A DNA stretch of 64,000 nt from Flaveria trinervia (taxonomy: Eukaryota; Streptophyta; Magnoliopsida; Asterales; Asteraceae), in the NCBI GenBank assembly GCA_025506515.1, contig JACCIX010001329.1:1-64000 (forward strand). The letters run 5' to 3'. Position numbers and translations under genes: made by a program. How positions within the stretch are numbered: the stretch's first letter is position 1; each line of letters begins with the position of its first letter. The notes below the pieces were generated by a model. That model had not been told where the DNA came from, made no database searches, and worked only from the letters and a program-made list of their open reading frames with translations. Below, piece by piece: positions 1 to 10,356 of this stretch.

Positions 1-1193
1 TAACCCATATTTGTGATCAAGATTAAACACGTAGGAGGCGAAGAACAAACTTACCGTATAACTCGTTTGGATTGAAATCAACATTAGGGCCATGAATAAA
101 CCAAAGTTGTTCAAACATCACTGAGAATCAAAGGTTCCAAAATAGTTAGCGATTAGATTTTTGGGAAAAGAAGACGTGTCTTTTGAAGTTAAATCAAGAA
201 TTATAAAAGTTTGACAAATATACCCCTCACACAAATTACAAATATACCCCTCATGCAAATGAAATTAACAATTACATAACAACATTAATTAGTTGGAGTC
301 GAATGACAATTTTTTTGAAACCATAGTTTAAACATTTAGACTCAAATGATAATTTTTATCAAACCATGGGAGTAAAGAACACTTAATTCGTTTTTTATTT
401 ATATAAATTGTAAGAAGTGCAAAGTTTAAAATATATTAAAACATTCACACTAGTTTTCTATTCCCATTCCTATATTTTACATTAAAACACTATTTTTTCT
501 TCCTTTCAATTAAACGATATTTTTTTTACATCTTTGTCATTACTTTTTTTTGCCATCCACTTACAAGCACTGTAAATCATATTAAAAATTATTAGAGTTG
601 TATTATGTTTCTTCATATATGAGGATAAACACTGATAATTTTTCTGTTTTCTATTTATAACCAATCACAATCTCTTCCTAATATATAAGACATAACAAAC
701 ATAAAAATAAGAAAACTATTATTGATAAAATATTAAATGATTTAGTTTATTATTTTGTTTCCATAATAATTTAATTAATATTCTGTTATGAATTTCACAT
801 AAACGTATACATACACATAATAAATAAGTAAATGGTTACTTCAAATGTCACAATTATATGAGCTTACTATTTTGTTTCTTCTTTCTCGTTGAATAATGAT
901 ATGCATCAACTAATTTTTGAGTTATTTATTTATTTAATAAACACATTTAAAATTGATATTTTTAATGTTTTATAATAAACTTTCATAATCTTATTCCTTA
1001 TTTATAGATTAAACTTTGCTTTTACTCTATACGGTTTGTTCCATATAACGTTTAACTTAAAAGGTTTTAAAATTTTGATTTTACTCATTATGTTTTTAAG
1101 TTAGTCCCAGTTGACTTCAACCCACTAACAATAGTTTTTTTTGTTAATTGAAGGACCAATTTTGTAATTTGGTTATAATATATAATTAAAATA
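1..1193. other. AT-rich non-coding DNA
   Basis: This stretch is AT-rich with no open reading frame resembling a protein family. I see no paired repeats or splice-like coding blocks. It is probably intergenic DNA or an old unrecognisable transposon remnant. Confidence 0.6.
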
Positions 1194-1201
1194 CTTAAAA
1201 C

Positions 1202-1579
1202 CAATGTTTTCAAAACCGGATCGGATGTTCAACCGGACGTCTTACTGGTTTGGTGGTTGGATTGGTCGGACCGGTTGGACCGCATTTAACTATACTTATA
1301 TATGTAATTACATATAAGTAATTTATATATGTATTTTATAGTTATATATATAACATTTAACTATATTTGTATATTTAACATACTAATTTATGGTTCAACA
1401 CCCCATTTTTACTCATTAAAACAAAAAAAACGGTCCGAACCGGTCCGATTCCTGGTCCGACCACCGGTTCGACCACCTATAACCGAATCATAGCGAACCG
1501 GACCAGACCGGCTAGGGGTTTAAAAATCCCCGGTTGAACCAGTCGGACCGGCCGGTTCGATCCGGTCGCAAAAACATTG
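1202..1579. mobile_element. hAT-type MITE, 378 bp
   Basis: The unit begins CAATGTTTT and ends AAAACATTG, so the short terminal inverted repeats match. It is flanked by the identical 8-bp duplication CTTAAAAC at 1194-1201 and 1580-1587. An 8-bp target duplication is the hallmark of hAT transposition. The interior has no ORF and is built of CCGGTT/CGGACC-like subterminal motifs in both orientations around an AT-rich core (1290-1400). It is non-autonomous and would depend on a hAT transposase supplied elsewhere. The internal CCGG-rich motifs resemble those of the larger hAT element immediately to the right, but the terminal sequences differ, so a shared family is not shown. Confidence 0.75.
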
Positions 1580-1669
1580 CTTAAAACCATGCCCCCTCCC
1601 CTTGTCGTGCTTATTTCCAACGCCACTTCCATTCCATAGCACCTTTGACATTACCTGTAGAGGTGTACA

Positions 1670-1862
1670 AACCGGTTTGGGGGCCCAAACCGGTTCGGGT
1701 CCCAAACCGAAACGGTTTGGTCAAACTCGGTCAAAACCGGTTTGGCCCCAACCGGTTCGGGTTCAAACCGGTTTCAAACGCTAAAAACCCAAACCTATCA
1801 AACCGGTTTGGGTCGGTTTGGAACCGGTTCGGGCCCAAACCGGTTCGGCCCAAACCGGTTTT
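1670..1862. repeat. Left subterminal repeats of the hAT element
   Basis: The motif AAACCGGTTTGG and its variant AACCGGTTCGGG recur about ten times within 190 bp, in both orientations because the core ACCGGT is palindromic. This is the typical subterminal transposase-binding architecture of plant hAT elements. Confidence 0.8.
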
Positions 1863-1879
1863 TTTTTTTTTTGTTATAT

Positions 1880-2262
1880 TCAAACGAAATTTTAAACTTT
1901 TAATTAAAACATAAATATTTATAACATTTTTATATAATTTAAAAGAATTTATATAATTTAAACAATTTATAACATTTATAACATTTATAACATTTAAACA
2001 ATTTAAACATTTAAACGATTTAAACAATTTAAACATTTAAACGATTTAAACGATTTAAACAATTAAACAATTTATAACATTTATAAACATATATATATAT
2101 ATATATATATACTATTTATTAACATTTATAAACAATTTAAGCATTTTAACAATTAATAACATTTATAAACAATTTATATCATTTATAAACAATTTAAACA
2201 TTTTAACAATTCGTAACATTTAAATAATTTAAACATTTAAAACTAAACATTTAACATAGTCG
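1880..2262. repeat. AT-rich simple tandem repeats
   Basis: Degenerate repeats of AACATTTATAAC and AACAATTTAAAC units fill this stretch, with a pure (AT)n microsatellite near 2087-2110. It lies between the left subterminal repeats and the transposase C-terminus and holds no gene. The apparent minus-strand ORF through it is a low-complexity translation. Confidence 0.8.
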
Positions 2263-2290
2263 TTTCTTCGTTCGTATTATACTTGAACGT

Positions 2291-2686
2291 TTATTCCTCG
2301 CCACCAGAACCGGAACTGTTACGAAGGTAGTCATCATATGCCGCTTCATCATCAGTCATTCCTGGTGTCAATCCGCTCTCTACCTCGTCCTCGTATAATT
2401 CTGCTTCGTATTCCAGTTCTCCTTCAAGCGATCGTTTGTCTTGTACTCTTTCCGCGGCATCCAAATAATCTTTCAAGCAAATTGACATTTCAACTGCTTG
2501 TGGAGTGAGTCGAGTTCGTCTTATTGATATAATCCTGCCACTAACAGAAAAAGCAGATTCCGAAGCTACCGTAGAAGCTTGGACGGTTAGTAAATCTCGG
2601 GCCATGGTGGATAGGATGGGAAATTGATCTTCCTTACCTTTCCACCAAGCCAACAAGTCAAAATTTTTAAATTCATATGGAGTCAT
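2291..2686 (-). pseudogene. hAT transposase C-terminal dimerisation fragment
   Basis: This 131-residue reading frame contains the hAT family C-terminal dimerisation region. Recognisable blocks are the LLAWWKGKEDQFPILSTMAR segment and the conserved SESAFSVSGRIIS motif, followed by RTRLTPQAVEMSICLKD. The tail is acidic (many Glu and Asp), as in plant RICESLEEPER/Ac-like transposases. In the intact family this domain follows the RNase H-like core at the end of a protein of roughly 650-700 residues. Here there is no catalytic core upstream. The protein ends at a normal stop and is in the same direction as the BED fragment at 2769-3398. It should be read as the 3' end of a deleted gene. Confidence 0.88.
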
Positions 2687-2768
2687 GGTCGATAAAAAGT
2701 TTGTAAGACCATACCTCCCGAGTTCACTACTCAGAGTGTTACCACGTTGACGTTTATTATATTCATCC

Positions 2769-3398
2769 TTAAAGTATTATATAAATCAAACATTGGCCGG
2801 TGTGAGGATAATCAAACAATTCAAACGCAATCGTACGTTTCATCATTTGCCACGAATCGGGTTCAACCCAATGGGCGGTGACACAAATGTACGAGTCCGG
2901 TGAACCGTGAAGTGTCGACCAAACATCACTAGTTAAGTTAACACCGGTTTGTAAATTTTCAAAATAAGATATTAATTCATTTTTAGCTTTTTTCCACATT
3001 TTTAAACAATCTCTTCGAAGAGTAGCACGACTTACATTGGTGTAACGAGGTTGGAGAGTTCGTTGAATGAGTCGAGTCAAACGTTCGTTGTCGAAATGTT
3101 TGAATGGCAAGCTTTCTTGAATTACAAATTGCGCCATTTGCTCCCGAACCGCATCAACGTTATAAGCCCAAATATTTCCTTCGTTTGTCATCGAAGCTTG
3201 ACCTTGAGAAGGTTCACCTTTTAACGCTCTACAATATTTATTTGCAATATGGTTTTTCAACGTTGTGTTTGCATCTTTTTTGAAAAACTTATGACAAAAC
3301 TTGCAACGAGCCTTGTTTGGACCGCTAGCCATTTGACATAAATCGTAATTGCACCATACTTCGGGGTTCCTATTCGTAGGAAGGATTGCTATCACCAC
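2769..3398 (-). pseudogene. hAT transposase N-terminal fragment with BED zinc finger
   Basis: The reading frame starts with a BED-type zinc finger: tryptophan and cysteines in the VWCNYDLC region, then CKFCHKFFKK and the distal HIANKYC, giving the C-x2-C...H...C arrangement. This domain binds DNA at hAT ends. It is followed by the family's helical segment and a block around DVWSTLHGSPDSYICVTAHW, which corresponds to the beginning of the RNase H-like core with its first catalytic Asp region. The frame then stops. No ATG is at the annotated left end (the codon at 3398 is GTG); the frame stays open upstream through a Ser-rich stretch to about 3480, so the true start is uncertain. The middle and catalytic remainder are missing. 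Confidence 0.86.
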
Positions 3399-3683
3399 GT
3401 TGCTTGAAGACGCTTCACAACCAACGGATGATTGAGCACTTGTTGAAGCTATTTCAGAGATTTTTGTGAGAGCGTTTTTGAGAGCGTTTTAAACGAAAGT
3501 ATTTGTGGAGAGCGTTTTTGAGAGCGTTTTTGAGATTTTTGAGAGTAGAGAGTGTTATAAGTTGTTGTGATTCAACCAAAACATCAAATACATATATATA
3601 GTAACCTAGTGGGGGTATAATGGTAAAAAAACATCAAAAAAACGGTCAAAAATTGCAAAAAACGGCTATATAGCCGTTGGGTA

Positions 3684-4041
3684 ACGGTAACCGGTTTGAA
3701 AACCGGTTTGGGTGACCGGTTTGAAAACCGGTTTGGGTGACCGGTTTGAAAACCGGTTTGGGTGACCGGTTTGAAAACCGGTTTGGGTGACCGGTTTGGG
3801 AAACCGGTTTGGGACCGGTTTGGGAAACCGGTTGGAACCGGTTTGAAAACCGGTTCGGTTTGAAAACCGGTTTGGAACGTCGAAGTGATAAACCGGTCAA
3901 GAACCGGCGGTTCGGGCCCGGTTTGAAAACCGGTTTGGGCCAAACCGGTTTGGGCCTCAAACCGGTTCCGGTTTTTTTGGCCGAACCGGTTCCCAAACCG
4001 GTTTTTTTGGCCGAACCGGTTCCCAAACCGGTTTTTTTGGC
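3684..4041. repeat. Right subterminal repeats of the hAT element
   Basis: Tandem copies of GGGTGACCGGTTTGAAAACC (20 bp plus variants) occupy 3700-3800, followed by degenerate CCGGTTTGGG/GAACCGG copies and finally two copies of a unit containing GGTTTTTTTGGCCGAACC up to the right inverted repeat. Together they form the right-hand subterminal binding-site array. Confidence 0.8.
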
Positions 4042-4270
4042 CACCTCTAATTACCTGTACACCACCACTAAAGTCTAAGACTATACAGAGTAAGGTCCTG
4101 TTTGTTTACCTCTTATTGAGGTTGGTCAAAGGATGAATCTGACTCGGTCAGACATCCTCCGTTTGTTTCTCTACCTCTGATCGAAAAAGAGGCACTTATT
4201 TGCCTCTTATTAGGTCATCGATCAAACCAAGTCTGACCAAATTCATCGCTCCACACCATCCCTGCGCTGC

Positions 4271-4381
4271 GACATCTCGGCTCCGTCCACCGTCGCCATC
4301 GCCGTCTTCCGCCGCGCCTTCGGTTGTTTCTTCCTCTGAGGTCTGCGACATCTCGACATCTCGGCTCCGTCCACCGTCGCC
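4271..4381. repeat. 27-bp direct repeat in PIF leader
   Basis: The sequence GACATCTCGGCTCCGTCCAC plus CGTCGCC occurs at 4271-4297 and again at 4355-4381, an 84-bp period. It lies in the GC-rich 5' leader between the left terminus and ORF1. No function is evident. Confidence 0.7.
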
Positions 4382-5104
4382 GCGCCGCTGAGGTCTGTTT
4401 CTTCCTCTGCCGCAACCGCCACCGCAGGTGAAATCGAAGGTGAGTGTTCCTCTGTTTGTCCTCTGTTTGGTGTTTGCTGTTTGGTGTTTATGTTGAAGAA
4501 TCAATGGTTAATGGAATGGTGTTGGAGATTTGCTTTCTGTTTCAACCGATGATGTACTGAAATTGGGTTTTTTTTTGTTGAACCTTTTTAGTTGGGTTTG
4601 TGATGCTTTTGTTGAACCTTTTCAGGTAAATAATGCACATAAAATATACGTGGAGATTGGGTGTTAGCAATTATGTCATTATCTTGGGTATATAAAATTA
4701 TAACTATTAATATATTACTATATCAAAATTGTGGTTGTGAGATTTGTATTCCCAAAAGTTAATATTTTGTTTTGGGTTAGTTAGAAAGAAAACAAAATGG
4801 TAGACAAGCTAAGTTGCAGAACACCTTATAGAATGCATTATTTACCTATCGTTGTATTTGTATGAATCAACTTGTATTTGTATGAATCAATTTGTATGTG
4901 TAGTTCATGGATTAAGAAATCTTTGGATTAGGAAATCTTTGGATTAGGAATTATTAACATATGGGTCTTGCACATGTATGTATGATTATTATTAACATAT
5001 GATTATTATTAACATATGGCATACATGTTTATTAACTTTGTATGAATCAACTTGTATTTGTATTTTATAGATTGTATTTGTAATTGATAGATTCTTCTAA
5101 AGAA

Positions 5105-6047
5105 ATGGCTGAGAAAAAGATTAGGATTAACTGGAAGGTTGAAGGAGTTGATAAAACCTTCCTAGAATCATGTATTCATGAAATTACATTTCATGGACGT
5201 GAGGGTAGTAGCCTGAAAGCAATTTCATGGAGGAACGTTGCTGAAAAATTGAAAACAGAACATGAGTTCATAGTGGATCAAAAACAAATGAAGAACCGCT
5301 ATGATTACTTGAAATCAAAATTTGCAGCTTGGTCAAAGCTTAAGAACAAAACTGGAAATGTTTATAACCCGCTAACAAACACTTTTAACTTAACGGAGGA
5401 GGAATGGCAACTTGAGATCAAGGTATTTCTTTATATATACATATATATTTCAATTAACCTCATAGTAATTTTAATTTTTTTTCACATAGTCCAACAAATT
5501 CGTAGAAAAGTTGAGAAGAGCGCCACTTGATTATCCCGACTTGTGTATTCAATTGTTTGAAGGATCTACTTCAAATGGTTTTGATAGTTGGGGGCCATCT
5601 TCCACACTTCCTCATCCTTCTGTGGAATTGATTGATCAACATGCTCTTTCGGACATTGATGGCTCTCAAATGGAACATGGGGCTAGTGAAGAGTCTTCTG
5701 ATCGGTCTAAACAAAAAAGAAAAGCATCAACTCAAGGTGTTAGTAATGAGTTATCAGGTCGGTCTAAAAAAGGGAAGCAAACATTCAATTCACATCTTAT
5801 GGAAGTTGGGGAGGATATCAGGAATGTGGCAAAGATGTTGCTTGAGAAACACAATCAGTCTAATGATATGGATGCATGCATGGAGAAGCTGGAGACGTTG
5901 GGATGGTCAGAATTTGAGGCGAAACATCAAACGGCGCTTTTGTTGTTTGGTGAAAGTGCTGATTTGAGGAAAGTGTGGTTACGACTTAAGCCGCACACCT
6001 GTGAAATGTGGGTTAAGAACGCGGGAGCGAAGTATGGATTGTTTTGA
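5105..6047 (+). CDS. PIF/Harbinger ORF1: Myb/SANT-like DNA-binding protein
   Basis: Two exons. Exon 1 runs from the ATG at 5105 (upstream in-frame codons begin with TTG, not ATG) to 5422, ending in AAG before a GTATTT donor. The intron is 5423-5489 and ends ACATAG. Exon 2 runs to the TGA at 6045-6047. Exon 1 is a Myb/SANT-like trihelix domain: W at NWKVEGVDKTFLESC, the central SWRNVAEKL helix, and the third helix QMKNRYDYLKSKFAAWSKL with its conserved aromatic spacing. Exon 2 begins with the family hallmark RRAPLDYPDLCIQLF, then an acidic and Lys-rich linker and a C-terminal helical region (MEKLETLGWSEFEAKHQTAL). In PIF/Harbinger and Ping/Pong systems this protein binds the element ends and brings the transposase to DNA in the nucleus. 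No lesion is visible in it. Confidence 0.85.
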
Positions 6048-6345
6048 TGTTGTGTTGTAGTTGGATGTGTCTTTTGACAGCTAAACTTTTAGCTATAGTT
6101 GGATGTGTCTTTTAGCTATAGTTAGATGCTAACTTTAAATGCTACTTTTGGATAGCTAAACGTTAAACTATGTTTGTATGGCCTTTTGGATGCTAACTTT
6201 AAATGCTACTTTTGGATGTGTCTTTTGAATTCTATGATATGTTTTGGAATGTTGTTTAAATGCTATAGTTGGATGTGTCTTTTAGATTATTTTTGCGAAT
6301 GTTTTGGATTCTATTGTTTTGATAGTTTTGGATGACAGGTAGCCT

Positions 6346-7595
6346 ATGGACTCGGATGAGGAGATTGTGGTTTTCTTGTTGCTTTGTTGGCATTGGCTAC
6401 AATTAGCCTCGACATTGACCGGTCATGAAAGGATAAGAGATCTGAATTCGGCACTGACTGGTCATGAGTACACACAAGAATTGTTGCATGGCACTTCTAC
6501 ACAATGTCATGAGATGATGCGCATGTCACGTGATGCATATGTACTATTGTGCAATCATTTTAAGCAAAGAAATTGGTTGCAGAGCAGTAGATCAATAACT
6601 ATTGAAGAAAAGATGGCTATGTTTTTTATTGTCATAGGACATAACGAGCGTTTTCGAATGGTTAAGCGAAGGTTTCAACACTCAACAGAAACAATTCATA
6701 GATGTTTTCATGAGGTCTTAATTGCAATGATGAATTTCGCAAGAGAAGTTATAGTTCCGACGTCTTCTAATACAATCGCGAATGCTTCAGAAAAACATAA
6801 TAGGCTAAAACAAATATTTCCTGGAGTTATAGGTGCGTTAGATGGAACACTTGTACATGCAGTCGTACCTACTGATCAACAGAGTCGTTACAGGGGAAGA
6901 GGAAAGGGTGAATGCTTTCAAAATGTCTTGGGAATCTGTAATTTTGATATGATATTCACGTTCGTATGGCCGGATGGGAGGGTGTTGCACATGATTCACG
7001 TGTTTTAAAAGAAGTTTCATTTAATCCGACTTCGGGCTTTTATTTTCCTCCACCAGGTTTTTATCTGTTCCTTAACTTTGATATAACTGTTTAGCCGATT
7101 TTCGTATTATGTAATAGTTTTGGTACTAACGTTTATAGACAAATATTATCTTTGCGATGCTGCATACACCAACACTCGTGGGTTTATGACTCCCTACCGC
7201 AATACGAGATATTGGTTAGCCGATTTTCGACGACAACGTGCATTGACTAAGGAAGAAAAATTCAACCATGCTCACGCACAACTCAGAAATGTAATTGAGC
7301 GCGCATATGGTGTTTTGAAGGCAAGATTCCCAATCCTAAAACAATGGCACCTTTTTCATTTCCAATACAAAGAGACATAGTGATTGCGTGTTTTGCTATC
7401 CATAATTTTATAAGGAAATGGAATATTCATGATCAGTTATTTATGGAATACAACGAGAATACTTTTTTTGGAGAAATGCAAGAGGAGGAAAGTGATGGCC
7501 AGTCTGTTCACGACATGGAATGGGGCTCGCAAGGCATTGAGCATATGAATACCTTGCGTGACGAGATAGCAACTCAACTAATGTCAAATGCTTAA
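6346..7595 (+). pseudogene. PIF/Harbinger DDE transposase, two apparent frameshifts
   Basis: The ATG at 6346 opens an N-terminal helical region (HGTSTQCHEMMRMSRDAYVL and a helix-turn-helix-like GHNERFRMVKRRFQHSTETI), followed by the DDE_Tnp_4 catalytic domain. The first Asp is in GVIGALDGTLVH, the second in YYLCDAAYTNTRGF and the Glu in RNVIERAYGVLKARFP. A one-base loss near 6961-6966 shifts the frame; reading continues in another frame through an FPPP segment to a donor at 7057. An 82-bp intron (7057-7138) has a perfect TACTAAC branch motif 12 nt before its AG and rejoins in phase before KYYLCDAAY. A second one-base loss near 7335-7345 shifts to the frame of MAPFSFPIQRDIVIACFAIH. The protein then runs to a normal stop at 7595. 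Domain order and total length (about 390 residues) match the family, so the gene is otherwise whole. Confidence 0.85.
7057..7138 (+). other. Predicted intron in the PIF transposase
   Basis: GT at 7057 follows CCTCCACCAG, and AG at 7137-7138 precedes ACAAATATTAT. Joining them restores the reading frame across the FPPP and KYYLCDAAY blocks. The sequence TACTAAC, the optimal branch-point consensus, lies just upstream of the acceptor. Confidence 0.7.
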
Positions 7596-7884
7596 AACCA
7601 AAATTATTAATTTCTACTTGGATTTTATGTGTAATTTGGATGTTCTAATATGGTTTGTACGCAAATTAGTATGTTTTCAAGAAGGATTTATGTGTTTTTT
7701 GGATTTTTTTTATTATGGTTTGTATTTTTTTTAATAATTATTCAATATTAGGAGTTATAACCAAACAGATATCCAACCAAACAGACTTATCTGGTTCAGC
7801 ACTTATTGGTTCAGACCTCTTATTGGTTCAGACCTCTTATTCATTCAGCACTTACCCATTCAGAAGTTGCCAAACAGCCCCTAA

Positions 7885-8199
7885 GGCATTCCAAGAAGCC
7901 CCAAACTCCCATCCTTTTGTCATGTTGCGCCAACTAGACAACGTGGCTTCCCCTACTTTTGTTGAATGCCCCTTTTTTTCTTTTTTAGATTTCTTTTAAC
8001 TTTTTTAAAACATCATATTCCTAATAAAACTGCTTAAAAACATACATTCATTACATAATATGCATAAAATATGCGTTTCAAATCCTGACTTTAACAAAAC
8101 TACTTAAAAACACACAATATACTAAAAGATGGATTAAAAACATAGTTCATTACATAATAATAAAACATAATATTAAGCCAAAGTTCATACTTGAAAACT
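7885..8199. other. Non-coding spacer, 3' flank of the PIF element
   Basis: No gene is recognisable. An inverted pair GGCATTC (7885) / GAATGCCCC (about 7963) brackets about 85 bp, possibly a small MITE relic. The remainder is AT-rich with repeated TTCATTACATAATA-like segments. Confidence 0.5.
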
Positions 8200-8574
8200 T
8201 TATAATACTAGTCCGCCATCCCATATTTGAGGTGGATTCACCTCCTCCAACGCACGTCTATCGGACGCCAGAAGAACGAATATATCAGTGGGCAAGAGCT
8301 TCATATCCCTAGTAAACTGTTTGTCCTCCCTCGATTTTTGTTGTTTCTCTAAAATCTCGAGCCGTTTCTTCCCCTGCTTCATCAAGCCCTCCAACTTTGT
8401 ACCCAAATCAACAAAGTCATCCACATAACCCGTCGTGCTAGATGAACCCGCGTGCGTGTTGTCTCAGCAGATTGGCTTATATACCAAACGCACTCATAAT
8501 AGGTTGATGGTGCTCGTATGAACCTGTAGACTTGTTAGATGATGAAGATGATGATAAACTTGAATTAGGATTCA
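8200..8574 (-). pseudogene. Decayed charged coiled-coil ORF, probably transposon ORF1 relic
   Basis: On the minus strand an ATG near 8574 opens a Ser-rich N-terminus (NPNSSLSSSSSSNKSTGS), which stops near 8477. The second part (8200-8424) is a charged helical tail: KLEGLMKQGKKRLEILEKQQKSREDKQFTRDMKL then a short C-terminus and stop. A Ser-rich start plus a charged helical end with nothing between resembles a deleted plant transposon accessory protein of the Myb/NAM-associated type. The match to that family is weak and by general composition only. No catalytic domain is present and I would not assign a function. Confidence 0.35.
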
Positions 8575-8869
8575 TATGGTAAGTTAAATTAAATATTTTT
8601 ATGTTGTATGTGTTTAGTTGTTGTGAGTGTTTTGATTTAAAATTACGAGGTATTACTCTATATCTATATAAAAGGACATCGTTGGCTACAGTATTGTGCA
8701 AATATTTATGCATCAAATACAAATTGTTATTTCATGTATTGATTCTAGAGTGGGATGTACGAGTAGTTGATGACTCCTTTCGAGGCTTTTGAACAACGTG
8801 TAATGAATATGCGGTACAGAGCTTGAATTATGTCGTATGGGGGCAGAGGCGAAATTGATTTTTTTATGA

Positions 8870-8881
8870 GGGGGGGGGGGG
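8870..8881. repeat. G homopolymer, 12 nt
   Basis: Twelve consecutive G follow an AT-rich stretch. It sits about 180 bp before a much longer G run. Confidence 0.85.
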
Positions 8882-9052
8882 ATGTTGGTGTGAGGATTGA
8901 ATGAGATGTCGAAATCTCTAAATCTTAAATGAGTTTTAATAGAAATGGATTTTGTCCGTGTGATAATTTTTTTTAATTTGGTTTATATGTACAAGTCTCC
9001 AAGGCTTGTTAAATTATTAGGTTGTGTTTTATTCTAGCACCTACCCGCACGC

Positions 9053-9078
9053 GGGGGGGGGGGGGGGGGGGGGGGGGG
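9053..9078. repeat. G homopolymer, 26 nt
   Basis: Twenty-six consecutive G follow CACCTACCCGCACGC. Runs this long are rare in plant DNA and error-prone in sequencing, so the exact length is unreliable. Such a run can form G-quadruplex structure. Confidence 0.85.
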
Positions 9079-10356
9079 AGTGCAGAAAACGGGGTTCTGG
9101 GTTGGAAATTTCTTGAACCAATGCGTCGCCCGCGCGACATGCGGACATGAATGCAGCTTCGAAATCCCGGGCTCGCGAGACGTCCTTTTTGAAACTGTTT
9201 TTTTAAACAACATAAAATTTATGGAATAAACCTTTGTTAATCATTATTGCAAAAACCGTTTTTCTAATGATGATAATTATGACGAAACCGTTTCATTAAT
9301 GATGATAATTAAATCGAAACTGTTACTAATGATGGTCATTACTGTCGAATGATAACAGTAAACAATTTTTGCATAATCAATTGTACTCGGTTGCAATTCT
9401 TTTTTTTGTGTGTTTATATACCAACACACAACAGAGAAGTTAGAGTACTACGAATTCACACCAGCAATTCGACGACTCCGTTTCAACAACATCCGACTAC
9501 CTTTCAGCCAAGTGCGACGTCCGACAGTACGCTGCTCTGAACCGGTGTACCCTAGGAACAAACGATGAATCTGTTTAAGGGAATTGTGTCAAACACAAGC
9601 ACGGTTCTTCTATTTTGTTTCATTAACACTGTGGAAGAAAACACAAGCACGTCCGTCATCTTCTGTTATATTATTTCTAACAGCGAGCTTAATATTTACA
9701 TAAAAATGCACACTATCGAACTAAAATTTAACATTGTGGAAGAAAAAATAGGAGGGCGGCGCCCCCCGGCCCTATGAAGCTCCACCGGTGTGAATGTGTA
9801 AAAGTTTCACTTTTTTTATTAGGGTTTTGATTTTGAATACAAAGTTTCATGTGTGCAAATATTTATGCATCAAATACAAAGTTTCTCTCTCTAGCCATCA
9901 TATCTCTCTAATATATCTTTTCAAAATAGAAGATGACGGTCCTCTGATTAGGGTTTTGATTTTGAATTTTGATTGTTTGTTTGTTTGATTCGGCAGAAAG
10001 GGATGCCGGGAGAAAAAAGAGAGAGAGAGGCAGAGGAAATGACCAACGCAGTGATGATAGTAGCGATGCTGATGGCGACAATGATTTTGTTTGTTTGACT
10101 AAAGAAAAAAACGAAGCTACAAATGATTGTTTTAAATGAGATAATATGTGACTATGATATACGCAAGGATGCTTTTTAATTTGTGCTCATAATATCATTA
10201 TAGTAACCTATTTTATGGTATAAATTCATTCTTCTTGCATAATTTGACCCTAAAATTTGATGATTTATTTTGTTCTTATTCACACCCTTGACTTCATTTT
10301 TTAGGATGATTATAAACTTCCCTGTAGGTTCTCTTTCTACATATTAAATGGTCAGG

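Larger units (their letters stand above)
1658..4049 (-). mobile_element. hAT transposon, internally deleted, 2392 bp
   Basis: The termini are inverted repeats beginning TAGAGGTG (left 1658, right ending CACCTCTA at 4049). The flanks carry the perfect 8-bp target duplication ATTACCTG (1650-1657 and 4050-4057). Dense subterminal AAACCGGTTTGGG motifs occupy about 200 bp at the left and 360 bp at the right, as expected for transposase binding sites of plant hAT elements. Two transposase fragments lie on the minus strand: a BED-finger N-terminus (2769-3398) and a C-terminal dimerisation domain (2291-2686). The central RNase H-like catalytic region between them is absent; only about 80 bp separates the fragments. 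The element is therefore a deletion derivative, unable to make its own transposase. The perfect duplication suggests fairly recent insertion. Confidence 0.88.
4094..7881 (+). mobile_element. PIF/Harbinger transposon, 3788 bp, two-gene
   Basis: The left end reads GGTCCTGTTTGTTTACCTC and the right end, on the other strand, GGGGCTGTTTGGCAACTTC, forming imperfect inverted repeats. Both are flanked by the trinucleotide TAA (4091-4093 and 7882-7884), the target duplication expected for PIF/Harbinger. The element carries the two genes typical of the superfamily in the same direction: a Myb/SANT ORF1 protein (5105-6047) and a DDE transposase (6346-7595). Subterminal TTATTGGTTCAGACCTC repeats occur at the right end. 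The left 200 bp after the terminus are GC-rich and serine/proline-coding by chance, resembling a 5' leader. Apart from two apparent one-base deletions in the transposase the coding content is complete, so a related copy is probably or was recently active. Confidence 0.88.
8575..10356. other. Non-coding DNA with G-runs
   Basis: No supported gene. The region contains two G homopolymers (annotated separately), a local repeat of CAAATATTTATGCATCAAAT at 8698-8717 and 9856-9875, and short GC-rich islands (9115-9180 and 9750-9790). The reading frames at 9349-9540 and 9565-9777 have no family features. Confidence 0.55.

Noticed and set aside
1731..2036. Minus-strand ORF rich in Leu, Lys and Asn
   Set aside because: Translation of AT-rich tandem repeats and CCGGTT subterminal repeats of the hAT element.
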